Origin: Synanceia verrucosa
Taxonomy: Eukaryota; Chordata; Actinopteri; Perciformes; Synanceiidae
Direction of reading: 5' to 3'
Assembly (NCBI GenBank): GCA_029721515.1
Contig: CM056567.1
Coordinates: 1,029,507-1,093,506 of the forward strand
Length of the DNA stretch: 64,000 bases
The notes under the pieces were generated by a model, which made no database searches, had not been told where the DNA came from, and was given only the letters and a program-made list of their open reading frames with translations. Numbering within the stretch: position 1 is the stretch's first letter; the number at the start of each line of letters is the position of its first letter. Shown here in pieces: positions 1 through 11,334 of this stretch. A program made the position numbers and the translations under genes.

Positions 1-375
1 TTAATTGGAGCAGGTTGATAGATTTACTGAGTACACCTGTCCACACAGACAACAGGCACAGTCTTGGATAATAGTGAAATGTCATTTACGTTGGTCCCAA
101 CAGTCAGAGCAACACATTTGACTTTGAATGGGTTTGTATTTGTTTGCCCAGTTGTCTCCAATTCATTTCCAAAAATCTGCTCATCATCTCAACCACCTGT
201 GCTCTCCTTTTGTTTGAGGACATCCAACGAGCATCCAACCTGCCAAAGGGTTAAAATTCTGCAGTAGCAAGTGACCTTTTGTTTACCAGTAGATGAGTAG
301 TTCTTTGTCTTTTTGCTATCATGGTGTCATTGTATTTTGTTTCATGTGTCTGTCCTCTTATTCCAACCTGCCTAG

Positions 376-436
376 GTGGAGCAGCATTGAGAGCGGCACC
401 GCTAGAATGAGGAACTCACCTGAACGGTACTCCAGG
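376..436 (+). CDS. Possible internal exon of an unidentified gene
   Basis: A CCTAG acceptor precedes 376 and an AGG|GTGAGC donor follows 436. The 61 nt stay open in the frame that reads WSSIESGTARMRNSPERYSR after one split base. The serine/arginine-rich, low-complexity peptide resembles a disordered linker. I do not recognise the gene. It ends in phase 0, which does not join directly to the segment at 2895, so at least one more exon would be needed. It could be a chance match to splice consensus. Confidence 0.25.
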
Positions 437-2894
437 GTGAGCTAGCCTTGCACAGAGTACTGTCTCCTCTGCTGTAACTGTAATCACTGGAGAAACACTA
501 GCTGTGATCATGCTCTGCTCTTTTTGTTGTTTCCTTACTATTATATATCTACTATATATACTGCATTGCGAATCAAACTGCTCTTTTTACTCTGTGCAAG
601 TGTTTTTTCTCCAGGTTATGAAGAGTCGTTGGAAATGTGAAAATTAACCAGCGTTCCCCTTTTTTAAAGGTGCATTTTGGGAATTTCTCAGTGGGTTTGT
701 GTGAGGTACTTACACACAGGAGGTGTATTATTTAAAATAGATGATGGTCAACGTTACTTCAGCTTGGGGAAATCAACAGAAATGACACTGTAGAAAAAAA
801 TAATCCAGTGCTGTGGATGGAAAACATTTTAGCCCCTTAAAGAAACCCACGGTTCCTTAGAAAGTCTTAAAATGTCTTAAATCCAGGTAATTAAGGTATT
901 AAATTGTCTTAAATTTACCATAAATTTACTGTAGGTATTACATTTTCGCGTGGTGCATTTAATGCCAGTAGGAAAATTCAGAGATTTACTGCAATTATGC
1001 ACGTTATTTTGTTCACAAAGTTCACTTCTTTATTCTTGAAAGTTGTGAAATTTAAGTAGTAAAAAAAAGTTAAGGGTTAGGCCTTCAATTGATATTGTTT
1101 AAGTGTTAAAGGGCTGAATTTTTTTTCCCTCTGCTAAATATCAGCATCAGCCTCAAAAACTCCATATTGGTCAGGCCCTACAATAAATTGGCTTTTTTTT
1201 AACGAAGAAATTGTTATGACATTTTTGTGTCTTAAATTATATTTTTTGAGGTCTTAAAAGTATTAAATTTGACTATTAAAATGGTGTAAGAACGCTGAGA
1301 AAAGCTGAAACGATCACTGTATTTCAATATTTTCTGATGACAAACTGAACATTTATATTGTTTTTGTCATGTGAGCCTGTTAGCTTTGGAGAAAGAATAG
1401 ATTATTAGTGTGTGCTTAACCTGGATGTAGACTGAGTCTGATGATTGAGACTCAGTAATGTTACAGATCTCTGCTAGGAAATGTAGAAGCACTATTAGAC
1501 CTGAAAGAACCTTTTCTTTCTTCCACACACACAAACATTTACCTGCCCAGAGCGTCCACTCTTTATTGACAATAACCAGAATGGTTTTAGCCTTTATTCC
1601 ACAGCTACGGTGTGAGCGCATAGTTTTTCAAAAATAGTCCTTTCTGTCATCAGCTCTGTGTCTCTTCTTAAAATAATACACCTACTATGTATAAATGCCT
1701 CACGCAACCTCACTGCAAAGCACCCGGACTGTTCCTTTAAGCCAAATAAAAAGCGCTGCACTATTTCAGAGTATTTGGTATAAAGCATACCAGCACAGGT
1801 TGCCTGTCTTGGCTCTCTGCACACACTAAATACTGAATGGAGGGTGGAGAAGGACATTTCCCCTCCTGCACCACTAGAGGTAGCAGGTCAACACCAGCAC
1901 AACATTTCTTTATCTGACCTTTACTGGCCACTTCCTGAGCTGGAAAGATGTTTATTAATTTGTAGATATTAATTAGAGGAGCAGTTAGTCAGCTGCACTC
2001 AAACAGTGGTGGTGTTAGTGAAGGAAATGGGCGTTAAATTGGCAGATGTTAGAACAATGGCAGTGCCTCAGAACAGATGTGTGTCCCCGTTCGGCCACAT
2101 GGTGGCAGTAGAGGGGCCACACAGGTAAGACGGGCAGGGGGAGTTCAGTGTTTACGCCTTGAAGCTTCTTCTGTCACGTTTTGCTGTGAAGTGCCGTCAT
2201 GCTGGAGTTTCCTCTTCCAGTCTCTCACCTCAGAACTGTGCTTATATGTTGCCTCTTGTCAGCAGGCGGTAAAGGAGCTGCTCCTTCCATGTGAATGGTG
2301 GCAGAGCCTGATGGTAAGACATTCACCAGTCTCAACATCTACAATAAATGTTTGCTGCCTCCTCATCACCTCTTTACTCCCCTTGTGGAAGCTGCTTTTC
2401 AGAAGATTAACTTGGCATCAAGTCACAAAAATATGGCTGAAATATTAGATGTAGATATGTTACAGCCACATAATATTTGACTTACAATTTTGATATTTCA
2501 TTTTCTTGCCTATTTAATGACCATCTTTTATATTTTCACTTAGTATCTTAATATTTTATTGACTTAGTTTCACATTTTCTAATTTGACTTCATATATCGG
2601 TATTTCATATTTTCACTTATGTCAGTAAATATCTTAATATGTGACTCAATACTCAGACTCACTGAAGTTTCTAATTATTTTTGAGATAGTGAGACATTGA
2701 ATTGAGTTATTGACATGTTACGAGATATTTTAAGATAATATATATATGTATGTTTTTTAGGTTATATATTTTCATCACAGTGGAGGAAATGAGTTTCCAT
2801 TGAAGCTCCAATCTGTCTCTCTGATCAAGTTGATTTTTCGCAGCTGACAGACCAACGTTTGTTGACGCTCCCTCGTCTCTCTGGTCTTTTCCAG

Positions 2895-2980
2895 CTTGCC
2901 GCCCTCAGAAGGAACCAGAAGCTTGAGGTCCAGTTCTGATGGGAACCTGAGGCCAGTACCTGTTCCCAGAGCAGCAGAAG
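2895..2980 (+). CDS. Possible internal exon of an unidentified gene
   Basis: A pyrimidine-rich TCTTTTCCAG acceptor and a GAAG|GTGAGA donor bound 86 nt. They are open in the frame that gives LPPSEGTRSLRSSSDGN followed by a proline/valine-rich tail. The composition (Ser, Pro, Arg) is that of a disordered protein segment. No domain is visible. It may belong to the same plus-strand gene as 376-436, but the phases need another exon between them. Confidence 0.25.
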
Positions 2981-3148
2981 GTGAGAAATGGTTGTGGTTT
3001 AGTGAGCTGCTCTTATACTGGAGGAAACTTTGGCTTGTAGGTGAACCAAGAAGAAATTATCACAGTATGATGCTGTTACTTTTATAGTAGTAGTAGGATC
3101 CCTGTTATTTGATATAAGAAGACATTAACATATTTTTTTTTATTATTA

Positions 3149-3430
3149 ATAGAGCTGCACTGACAAACTAGTCACCAACTATTATGATAATTGGTTTGAG
3201 GTTTTTTTTTCTTTTTTTTTAAAGAAATAAAGTCTAAAATATTTTATTTCAGCTTCTTTAATGTGATTTTTTTCCTGTTTTCTCCTCTGTGAGAGTAAAA
3301 TGAATATCTTTGACATATTTGATCCACACTTTTCACCATTTATTGATATTTTATAAACCAAACTAATCAGTTAATTGAGTAAATAATCAACAAATTGACC
3401 AAAAGTGATCAACTTAGTTGCTCTAATTAT
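3149..3430. mobile_element. Degenerate interspersed repeat, short GCTGCA-type termini
   Basis: The segment starts AGAGCTGCACTGACAAAC and ends near AACTTAGTTGCTCTA. Inside it resembles the element at 4493-4910: both contain a 'CTTCTTTAATGTG / CTTCTTAAATGTG' block, a 'tgatccacacttttcaccattt / tgatccatg..ttcaccatttt' block, and a closing run of AATTGA/AATCAA words. The pattern is that of a small non-autonomous fish element with ends of the form GGGCTGCAACTAACGATTA. No coding capacity. Family assignment is from memory. Confidence 0.4.
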
Positions 3431-4024
3431 CGTTCTAATTATCATTGTGTTACAATTACCATTAAAGGAATGAAACAGTTTAGCCAGTTATACCTTTTTT
3501 GCTGTTGCTTATATCTATGTATTATATTGTAAAAATATAATATCAAAATAAATGTCTAATTTTCCTAAAAAAAAAAAAAATCTGGTGTAGCATTGTTTTA
3601 GTGCAGAAATAAGCACAAAGTACCAAAAGTAAGTTTAGTCAGGTAGTTACTGTGCAGAAGGGCCTATTTCACAATAATGTTTATTATGTTAGCAGGGCCA
3701 TATTTAATTCTTATGATACATGTATCAATTGATTTATTTTTGTAGTATTCATTGGAATTTAATTTGAAGTTATGAAATAATTGTATTCAAAATATACAAG
3801 TATGAAGTGGCATAAAATGGAATTGTAAAGTAAAAACTGAGAACCTCAAATTTCAGTGAATGTACTCACTCCACCTGGCTCTAATAGTTTGAGAATTATG
3901 TTAATAATTAATATAATAATATGAAGCTATTATAATTTGAATAATTTATAAGAAAACACATATTTGCAATAATTCAACATTAAATACGTCATTATTTATT
4001 TCTGTAAATATGTTTCTACCATAA

Positions 4025-4101
4025 CAATAGAGCGGAAACTGTATATTAAATGAACTGCGAGGTCACGTGATGCGTCTACGTCACACGTAAACCAGGGGAA
4101 G
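4025..4101 (+). promoter_or_regulatory. dnajc8 proximal promoter and 5' UTR
   Basis: Just upstream of the dnajc8 ATG is a cluster of known promoter words. An ETS-like AGCGGAAACT is at 4031-4040, a palindromic E-box GTCACGTGA at 4062-4070, and a CRE-like TACGTCAC at 4077-4084. CpG density rises sharply compared with the AT-rich flank. No TATA box is at a useful distance, as is normal for a housekeeping gene. The site calls are consensus matches only. Confidence 0.55.
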
Positions 4102-5452
4102 ATGGCGACCGCCGGAGGAGAGTCTTCTACAGAGAATGTCTCCGACGAATTATTTCAAAGCTTTTACACGGAGGTGCGTGTGAACTGATGTGACTCTGTG
4201 CTTGCTAAGTGTCGGTGGCTCTCCGTTCATCGGCTGAAGTCGGCTAGTTGTCGGTTCTCGTCTTTTTCCGCTGTCAGGCCTCGCAGACGCGAACATCAGC
4301 TAGCGATGAGAAGCTAACGTTAGCATTCACCGAGAGCTTCTGTACTGCAGCTTCTCTCTGCTGCAACAGAAAAATATCTGTCTTCACTTTCCTTTTCCTC
4401 AACTACCACAATTCACTGAAAGTGAATCACAGTTTTGAAGTTAATTCTTCTCAAAGCAGGTGCTGTTAGCTGTCTGATTAGCAGCTCCATTGAGGCTGCA
4501 GTCAACGATTACCTTAGTTGTCGCTTAATCGGTGTGTTTTGTTGTCTATAACTTGTCAGAAAACGGTGAAAAAATGTCCGTTAATTTTTCCCAAAGCCCA
4601 ATATGACGTCCTAAGATGGCTTGTTTTGTCCACCGCTCATATTTTTACAACTGCAACGGTTAATCGACTTGTCAGCTATTATTATTGTGATAATTCATTC
4701 TTCACTTTGACTAATTCTTTCATGAAAGTTCTCTGGGTGCAGCTTCTTAAATGTGAATGTCTCTACTCTATGACAGTAAGCTGAATATACAAGAGTCAAC
4801 ACATTTTAATGTCTGATCCATGTTTTTCACCATTTTATAAACCAAATATCTAATTGATTGATGAAGAAAATAATTGATCAACGTAGAAAATATTTGTCAG
4901 TTGCAGCACTTCTTCATGTTACCCTCGTAGATAGGAGGAGATCATCCTCAGCTTCAGGCGGGCGCTGGCTGAATGTGGAGTCCTCATGTGTTTTTCTTTT
5001 CCTCTTCCAGGTGAAGCAGATTGAGAAAAGAGACTCTGTGTTGACGTCCAAGCAGCAGATCGACAGGCTGCTCAGACCTGGAGCGTCCTACTTCAACCTC
5101 AATCCCTTTGAGGTAAGAGTACCACCAGTGAAGTACTTTGATCATCAGTACTGGTGTCCAAGTTTGACAGCGGAGCAGGTTACCTGCAAATTCCCGGTGG
5201 TTTTCTTGGGGGTAGAGTTTTCCTTGCAGTCTGGTACTGTTTATTATCATAACTAGTTTTCTGGTTTAGGCCTGCGCTTGTGCAAAACGCATCTAAATCA
5301 GCGGCAACGTCTACATCCGCTCAGCAGCTCAGATCAGCTTTCCGGTACGGAACGGGAAGTGACCGGCCTACGTATTTTAAAATAGATTAATGTCAAATAA
5401 ACAATGATAACTTTTTCGCGCATCGTGATTCTGCCTTCTTATGTCGCAATAT

Positions 5453-5499
<47 letters not shown>

Positions 5500-8143
5500 T
5501 TATTAGGGCTGTAAAAATATTTGTTATAAACAGTAGCTTCTTGTTGTTTGCAGTAAACATTTTTTTTCTGGGTCCATACATCATCAGATCTGTGATTCGC
5601 CCCACTGACTGCAGATCCTGAATTTTGATCATTAATTGGATCATACGTGCTCATGACATTTGTTTGAAAAGCAGCAGTAAATTTGAAAGAACATGTTTGC
5701 TGTTGCAGTGTTATATGTGGCATATCTGACGCCTCCACTGAATGAAGCAGCCTGTGTTCGTTTCCTCTCCAGGTGCTGCAGATCGATCCAGAGGCGACAG
5801 ACGATGAACTGAAGAAAAGGTTTCGGGCGGTAAGAGGGAAAAACTAAAAACATGCTCTGTGATGATGTGGAGATAAATCTGTCTTTTTTTATGTTTGTTT
5901 GTTTCTTAGTTGCTAATATTTGGTCTCTTTAAATATGCAGTTGTCCATTTTGGTCCATCCAGACAAGAATCAGGACGACCCAGACAGAGCACAGAAAGCC
6001 TTTGAAGGTAAACTGTGTGCACATGTTAAACTGATGGACCCAGCTTGTGGTTTTGTATATGTATGTATGATTTTCTTAATAAACATGTCGCTCTGCAGCC
6101 GTGGACAAAGCCTACAAACTGCTGCTGGATCCAGAGCAGAGGAAGAGAGCTTTAGACGTGATCCATGCAGGACAGGAGTACGTGGAGCATAATGTGAGCA
6201 TCGTTCCTTCACCGCTCAGATGGTCTGCTGACCTCTGACCTTTGACCTCAGTTTCACGCTTTATCTTCCTGCTTCCTGCTGCAGGTGAAAGAGAAGAAGA
6301 AACAGCTGAAGAAGGAGGGGAAGCTGCAGGATGTGGAGGAGGACGACCCTGAAGTGGTGAGTGACAGGAAAACATAATGTGATCTATTAAAGCTCAGCGG
6401 TTTGGTTATTAAACATAAATATTAGTATTACTTTAACCTGAATTTGTCAGCTGTTTTGCACAGCAAACTTGTACTTTTGCATTTTATACCCCATCATTTA
6501 TATACATAGTTTAAACTTTGCTCTATTGTTTTCATACATACTGTTTATTATTGATATTACTTGTATTGTTTAATTATTTTTTTTTCTAACGTACAATTTA
6601 ATCTACTCCAATATCACAAAAACAAAACCACTGAAAACATCTGAACATTCATCAGGTCAACCTGCAGCTCTTCAGCTCCTCTGCTGTACAAAAAAATACA
6701 TGGAAATATTTTTAATTTTAATTCTATTTTTTGTTGCCTGTTTATCTTCCAGTAACATTTAAAATCCAGCTGCTTCACCTGCAGGAGGCTGACGTTTAGC
6801 TTTGATACAACAGATAAAAACAGAACATCTAATCACTTTTCTTTGTTGCTGTTCTGTATTCTGACTTTTTTGTGGCTCCTTAAAGCTTTTTTTTATTATT
6901 ATTATTATTATTATTTTTTTCCTTTTCAAATGTTTTATGGTGACTATCGGTCTTGCTGCTGTTGGAGTTGGTTCCAGCTGTGATGAAACGTGTCTTCTTT
7001 TTTTGTTACTTGTTATTGTTGTAGACAGATTTAAAATCAAATGTTTGTCTTCTTCCAGTTCAAGCAGGCCGTCTACAAACAGACCATGAAGCTGTTCGCA
7101 GAGCTGGAGATCAAGAGGAAGGAAAGGGAGGCGAAGGACATGCATGAGAGGTAAATCACTGCCTTCAACGCTGTGAAGTAAAGTACCACAGCTGGACATA
7201 AACGTCTGATTCTAGCTCTCTGTTTGGTTCTTAATTCACCAGGAAAAGGGCGAGAGAGGAGGAGATCGAGGCAGCAGAGAAAGCGAAGCGAGAGAGAGAA
7301 TGGCAGAAAAACTTTGAGGTGCGTCTCTGTTTTCTTCATAAAGTAGTTTTTCTTAAAGGGACAGTTGAGCTCTTTCTTCTCCAGACTGGATAAAGAGTCT
7401 CAGCTCTGATCTTTCCTTCTCCTTTCCAACAGGAAGCTGAAGTGAAATATTTGTTAAATATTAACATGTAACTTCTCCATCAGTATAGAGTCCACTTTCA
7501 CTGGTGTCACATCTTTTAGGTGGTTGAAATCTGTTCTTATCGAGGCTGGTGTTTCCACTCTGAACGGATCGGCCCGCCTCCTGTTTGGCATCAGCTCTGT
7601 TTATCTAGACGTGTTAAAGCTCAGCTGATCGCCACATGAAACTGCTGGACATCATCAGAACCACGTCGGACACTTGATCATGTGTGCGCTGTCGTTCTTT
7701 TGTCTTCAGTCTAGTCCAGCTACGTCTTAAATGGCAGTCAGGTGACGGTCAGCAGTTTCAACATTTTAACTCAACCTTCAGCTTCTGCAAACACTAAGTA
7801 TGGAAACATGAATTACAAGCCTTTTTATTGATAAGCACAGTCTCACCACTACAGGCTGCTCTGACTTCACTCTTTTAAATGTATTGGGGTTTTTTTTGTT
7901 GTTGTTTTGTCCGGTGTTGTGCTGACAAGGGAGCCTCAAAATAATTTTTTATTATTGTTATTATTTTTCAGCCCCACTTTATAATCGTCACTTTAAATGT
8001 CCGCTTTCTTCTTTTGTCAGGAAACAAGAGACGGCCGTGTGGACAGCTGGAGGACTTTCCAGGCTAAAGGCAAAAAGAGCAAGGAGAAGAAAAACCGCTC
8101 CTTCCTGAAGCCGCCCAAAGTGAAGATGGAGCAGAGAGAATGA
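4102..8143 (+). CDS. dnajc8: DnaJ homolog subfamily C member 8 (splicing-associated J protein)
   Basis: Nine coding exons join in frame to a 251-aa protein: 4102-4173, 5011-5112, 5773-5829, 5941-6007, 6099-6193, 6285-6356, 7059-7150, 7243-7318 and 8021-8143. Human DNAJC8 is about 253 aa. The J domain starts around residue 57 (FEVLQIDPEATDDELKKRFR), with the Hsp70-activating HPD motif in LVHPDKNQDDPDRAQKAFE. It is followed by a long Lys/Glu/Arg-rich helical region (KQAVYKQTMKLFAELEIKRK) and a basic tail ending PPKVKMEQRE. The family is nuclear, linked to spliceosomes and SR-protein kinases. The start is MATAGGESST, just after the promoter cluster. The gene is intact and convergent with the complexin-like gene on the opposite strand. 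Introns carry an (AT)n run and a repeat relic. Confidence 0.97.
4493..4910. mobile_element. Interspersed repeat in dnajc8 intron 1
   Basis: The element runs from GAGGCTGCAGTCAACGATTA to GTCAGTTGCAGCAC. Its ends are inverted relative to each other (CTGCA...TGCAG), and internal words such as TTAATCGACTTGTCAG and ATAATTGATCAAC are typical of a widespread fish non-autonomous repeat with GGGCTGCAACTAACGATTA-like ends. It shares blocks with 3149-3430. It has no ORF and sits wholly within the first dnajc8 intron. The exact family is not certain. Confidence 0.5.
5455..5501. repeat. (AT)n microsatellite in dnajc8 intron 2
   Basis: A near-perfect TA dinucleotide run with one ACA interruption, in the intron between the second and third coding exons. 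Confidence 0.9.
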
Positions 8144-8422
8144 TGCTGGAAAACAGGACTGTTAGAAGAAACCCACTGTTGTTAAAAACCAGAAACCAGT
8201 TGTGTGTGTCGTCCGCTCGTCCTCATCAGGATCACCTGTCGTACGAAGACATCCTCGTCCTGACAAACGTAGTTTTGTACTTGGTTTTCTAATGTACATA
8301 TTAGTGATGTGGAGGCAGAGATCAGACCCTCCTCATGTCACTAAAGAGAAAAGATGCAGCTGTGATTCACCACAGTGATGTGGTTTGTGGTTGTTTTTGT
8401 TCTTTCTTCTTTTTTTAAACTA

Positions 8423-8641
8423 AATAAAGCTTGGTCCTATCAAGCCTACCTGACAGAGTCCAACATTTGAGGGATGAAAACTAAAGGACAAAAACGATAG
8501 TGACTGGATTTAGAAAAACAACGTTCAGACACAAACAGCTTAAAGGACAAATGCACCTTTTGCATTTTAGTGTCTTAGCTCTGCATGTCGTACGTGTATC
8601 ATGAAATCACTGCACAGAATTCCCTATTTATGCTGAATAAA
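8423..8641 (+). terminator. dnajc8 polyadenylation signals
   Basis: AATAAA lies at 8423-8428, 280 nt after the dnajc8 stop, and a second one at 8636-8641. The first is preceded by a T-rich run (8400-8417). Either could end the transcript. The second leaves only about 200 nt before the stop codon of the convergent minus-strand gene, so the two 3' UTRs may overlap. Confidence 0.6.
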
Positions 8642-8835
8642 ATCCTTGGACATGTTTAGCTTCTGCTTCCTAACTCAAGCTTTTCCATAGGAACAAGAAA
8701 AAAGTGAACAGAGTGGAAAACAAAAGAGCCGCCCAGGAGAAGCGAAAAAAAAAGGAGACAGGATGGTGAGCTGTGTGTCCTTCAGGTCTGTCCAGCTTGA
8801 CGACGAACAGTCTGATCGTCCCTGAATGTCTGGTC

Positions 8836-10357
8836 TCACATGACTTTGCACTGATCTGGTCCAGCTGGTCCAGAGGCTGCAGCTGATCCACTGCTTCCTC
8901 CCAGCAGGCCGTCCAGGCTGAGGCCCTGAAACACTCCGAACAACGACTCGTCCTTCACCGGTGATGGTTTCCTGGCAGCGGCAGTCTGCTGCAGGACGAG
9001 GACAGACAGAGATCAGTGTCTTTCCTGCTGCTGTTCTCTTTCATAGAGCGTCAGAGATGAGCTGAGCGACACCACAGGGCGCCTGGTTTGCTTTCCTCAT
9101 TTTGATCCTGGATAAAGCAGCTTTATTGTCACCTCCTCTGCCCTAAATACTAAAATAGTTCAATATTTCTGTAATGGTTAATCCACCAAAATGATATCTT
9201 TAATGATAATAATTATGATATATAATGTAATTATTAATAAGTAGGAATGACAAGTCCTAATTTTGTTGTATGCACCGTCATGTAATGACAATGAAGGCTT
9301 TTAATTTGATTTGATAAAATAGAATTATTGTTGTGTCCATGAAGTTTAGCTGTCAGAGCCTCCAGCTTCATCTCCTTCACTTGAACTGACTGTGCTGCTC
9401 CTCATCATGCTGAACAGGTGCTTCCTCTTACCCTGGGCAGGCAGTGGTGTTTCCTGAAGTGAGTCCTCCTGACCGTCCTCTCAGCGTTCTTCTTGGCCAG
9501 TATGGCTTGCCGTTGTTTCCTGTGAAGGGCACATGGCCAAGCAGCTTAGTCATGTGAGCAGCATCTTTAATCTCATCAAGACAACGTCTGTCCACACCAC
9601 GAGGTCAAGACAACAAATTCAACGTTCAGCCTGTCTGCTGGAGCGTGTCCTTCAGACTCTGTTTGGAAAAAAAACAACTTTATTCTCCTCACACTGTCTG
9701 TCTGAATATGCCTCGTGTTGCTCGGCAACAGCTTGGTCCATGTTTACTTCCTGTCAGCTGCTCACAGGAAGTAAACTGCTTTTAAAACTGAGAAATGGAT
9801 GAAATATTATAGATCAGTGATGACACAAAAAACAGTGTTTATCCACAGAAACCTGATTAATGATAAAGTTTAGGCACTTTTTTCAAAGTGTGGGACCTTC
9901 AAATACTGACATTAACATCAAATAAAATGTATCATGCAAGTGGAGAACAGTCAGCTGTAACAGTGACATGTAGTCGTCACACATTCAGTTATTCTGTGAG
10001 TCATATCATTGATTTTTTTTTGTCCATGCTGTAAATATGTTCTTCAGGCCTCAGTACGTTCACAGTATTTAATAAACTTTGACCTTTAAAGGTTAAAGTG
10101 TAATAGCAGTGAACACATTCATAGAGTGCTGACCTCTCTCTCTTCAGCTCGGCCTGGTACAGACGGAGCCAGGAGTCCGGCACCTTCTGGCTGCTGCAGG
10201 GGAGGCTCCTCCGCCGGCTGACGCTCCTCCGCCGGGTGAAGCTGCTCCGGCGGACCGTCTGGCCGCTCTTCTGGCCTCTCTTGGTCGAGGAGTTTTTTCC
10301 GGACACACAGGTGGTGAACTGCTTGAGAGGAGCGCCGAGAGCCATGAGCGAGTCCAT
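8836..10357 (-). CDS. Complexin-3/4-like protein with a C-terminal CAAX box
   Basis: Three coding exons (10357-10134, 9519-9432, 8988-8836) splice to 154 aa; complexins 3 and 4 are about 158-160 aa. Evidence comes from three places. The N-terminus MDSLMALGAPLKQFTT resembles the family's short amphipathic start. The central stretch YQAELKRERKQRQAILAKKN, then AERTVRRTHFRKHHCLPR, matches the family pattern YQ-x-L-x-EE, (K/R)AER-x-x-(L/V)R-x-HFR-x-KY-x-LP. The protein ends QCKVM, so C-K-V-M is a prenylation (CAAX) box like those of complexins 3 and 4. Complexins clamp and activate SNARE-driven vesicle fusion; types 3 and 4 act at ribbon synapses. Unusual here: the acidic linker is replaced by a basic one (TRRRSVSRRRS), and the central KY is HH. 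A non-coding exon ending near 10756 fits the 5' UTR. Which fish paralog this is (cplx4c is one possibility) cannot be settled here. Confidence 0.72.
9661..9785 (+). repeat. Dispersed repeat with a 12-bp hairpin (copy 1)
   Basis: In the complexin-like intron region, TTTACTTCCTGT is followed about 9 nt later by its inverse complement ACAGGAAGTAAA. The flank GTTGCTCGGCAACAGCTTGG and the hairpin recur in opposite orientation at 56700-56850. Further left the two copies also share an AACAACTTTATT word, so the repeat is longer than the hairpin. Family unknown to me. Confidence 0.6.
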
Positions 10358-10385
10358 GTTGAGTTTCCACTCAGCAGCAAGTAAT

Positions 10386-11270
10386 CTGTAAGAACAAAGT
10401 ACACACGCATATGCTTTACTATAAAATAAAAACCTATAGTGTACTACATTGACACTATGGTAAAATAACAATCATATATCAGCTGACAGCTGTATTTCTC
10501 GTGAAAATCATGATCGATCAATACCAGTTAAGCTCCCAGGCAGCTTATAAAGTTGCTGCGTTAATTCATTATCAATTATTCTACATAATGAGTACTTTAA
10601 CTTTGGTACTACAGAATGTTTTTCAGTGCATAACATAGTATTTCTACACAGCAGTGTTGTAACAGATCAGCAGTGAGGATCTTAATTTGGCTTCTTCTAC
10701 CTTTTGTCTTGTTTTAACGTAAATAATCAAGAAATAAAAGAAAGATGAGACTCACCTGTGAGAATCTCAGTCAGCCTCCAGAATCCATTCGTCCCTTCAC
10801 TTCCTGTCCTTCAGAGAGTACCTGAGGGATGAACACCTGAGGGAAGAACACACCTGAAGGATGAACACCTGAGCTCCGTCTCAGTCTGCTCTTATGAGGA
10901 TTTGACCGCTGACCTCTCTGGGCCTCAAACTGGATTATCTGAAGACGTAAGAGTTGATCTCGTTAACGGCGGTTCTGCTGCTTGTTGACATCCGAACACT
11001 GAAATAGTTCCTATAAAGTTCAGTCTGGTTCAAACTGTCCGATCATCAGTGAAGAACACCTGTGTACTGATTCAGGAAGAGCTGAGGGGACATTTTGGTG
11101 AGACAGGAAGTCAGCCAGATGGAGAACGAGGACTGCGTCCTCCCTTCATTGACTGGAAACACCTGAGTGACAGATGGATGCCTTTCTTTTTTTCATTCAT
11201 TCACAGAGATAAATCCTTAAAGCTGACTTGAATTCAGTTCTGTACACTGTAAATATTAGCTATTGTGTCA
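10386..11270. other. Intergenic stretch, possible 5' UTR exon of the complexin-like gene
   Basis: No convincing coding sequence. On the minus strand a donor (CACAG|GTGAGTC) ends a possible untranslated exon at 10756. Around 10818-10875 a short direct repeat of GGATGAACACCTGA-type words appears. The rest is unremarkable AT-rich DNA that leads up to the SINE fragment. Confidence 0.4.
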
Positions 11271-11271
11271 C

Positions 11272-11332
11272 AGCTGTGGCTCAGTGGGTCATGGGTTCGA
11301 TCTGCTGCTCCTACTGTCTACATGTCGTTGAG
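11272..11332 (+). mobile_element. tRNA-derived SINE fragment at the satellite edge
   Basis: CAGCTGTGGCTCAGTGGG, then ATGGGTTCGATC (a Pol III B-box-like GGTTCGA at 11294-11300), then CTACATGTCGTTGAG follow the order of a common fish tRNA-derived SINE head. An internal part of the usual element is missing and there is no tail. It stops where satellite-like sequence begins. Confidence 0.55.
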
Positions 11333-11334
11333 AG

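Larger units (their letters stand above)
1..4020. other. Mostly non-coding stretch upstream of dnajc8
   Basis: I see no confident complete gene here. The sequence is AT-rich with short poly-A and poly-T runs. Two short segments with good splice borders (376-436 and 2895-2980) are listed separately. A degenerate interspersed repeat sits near 3149-3430. The remaining open frames are short and have no recognisable domain. The stretch could be the 3' part or introns of a plus-strand gene that begins outside the window. Confidence 0.5.

Noticed and set aside
10119..10410. Alternative frames over the complexin-like exon (10119-10370, 10144-10410)
   Set aside because: Pro/Glu/Arg-rich shadows of a GC-rich exon; only the frame starting at 10357 continues across the next two exons.
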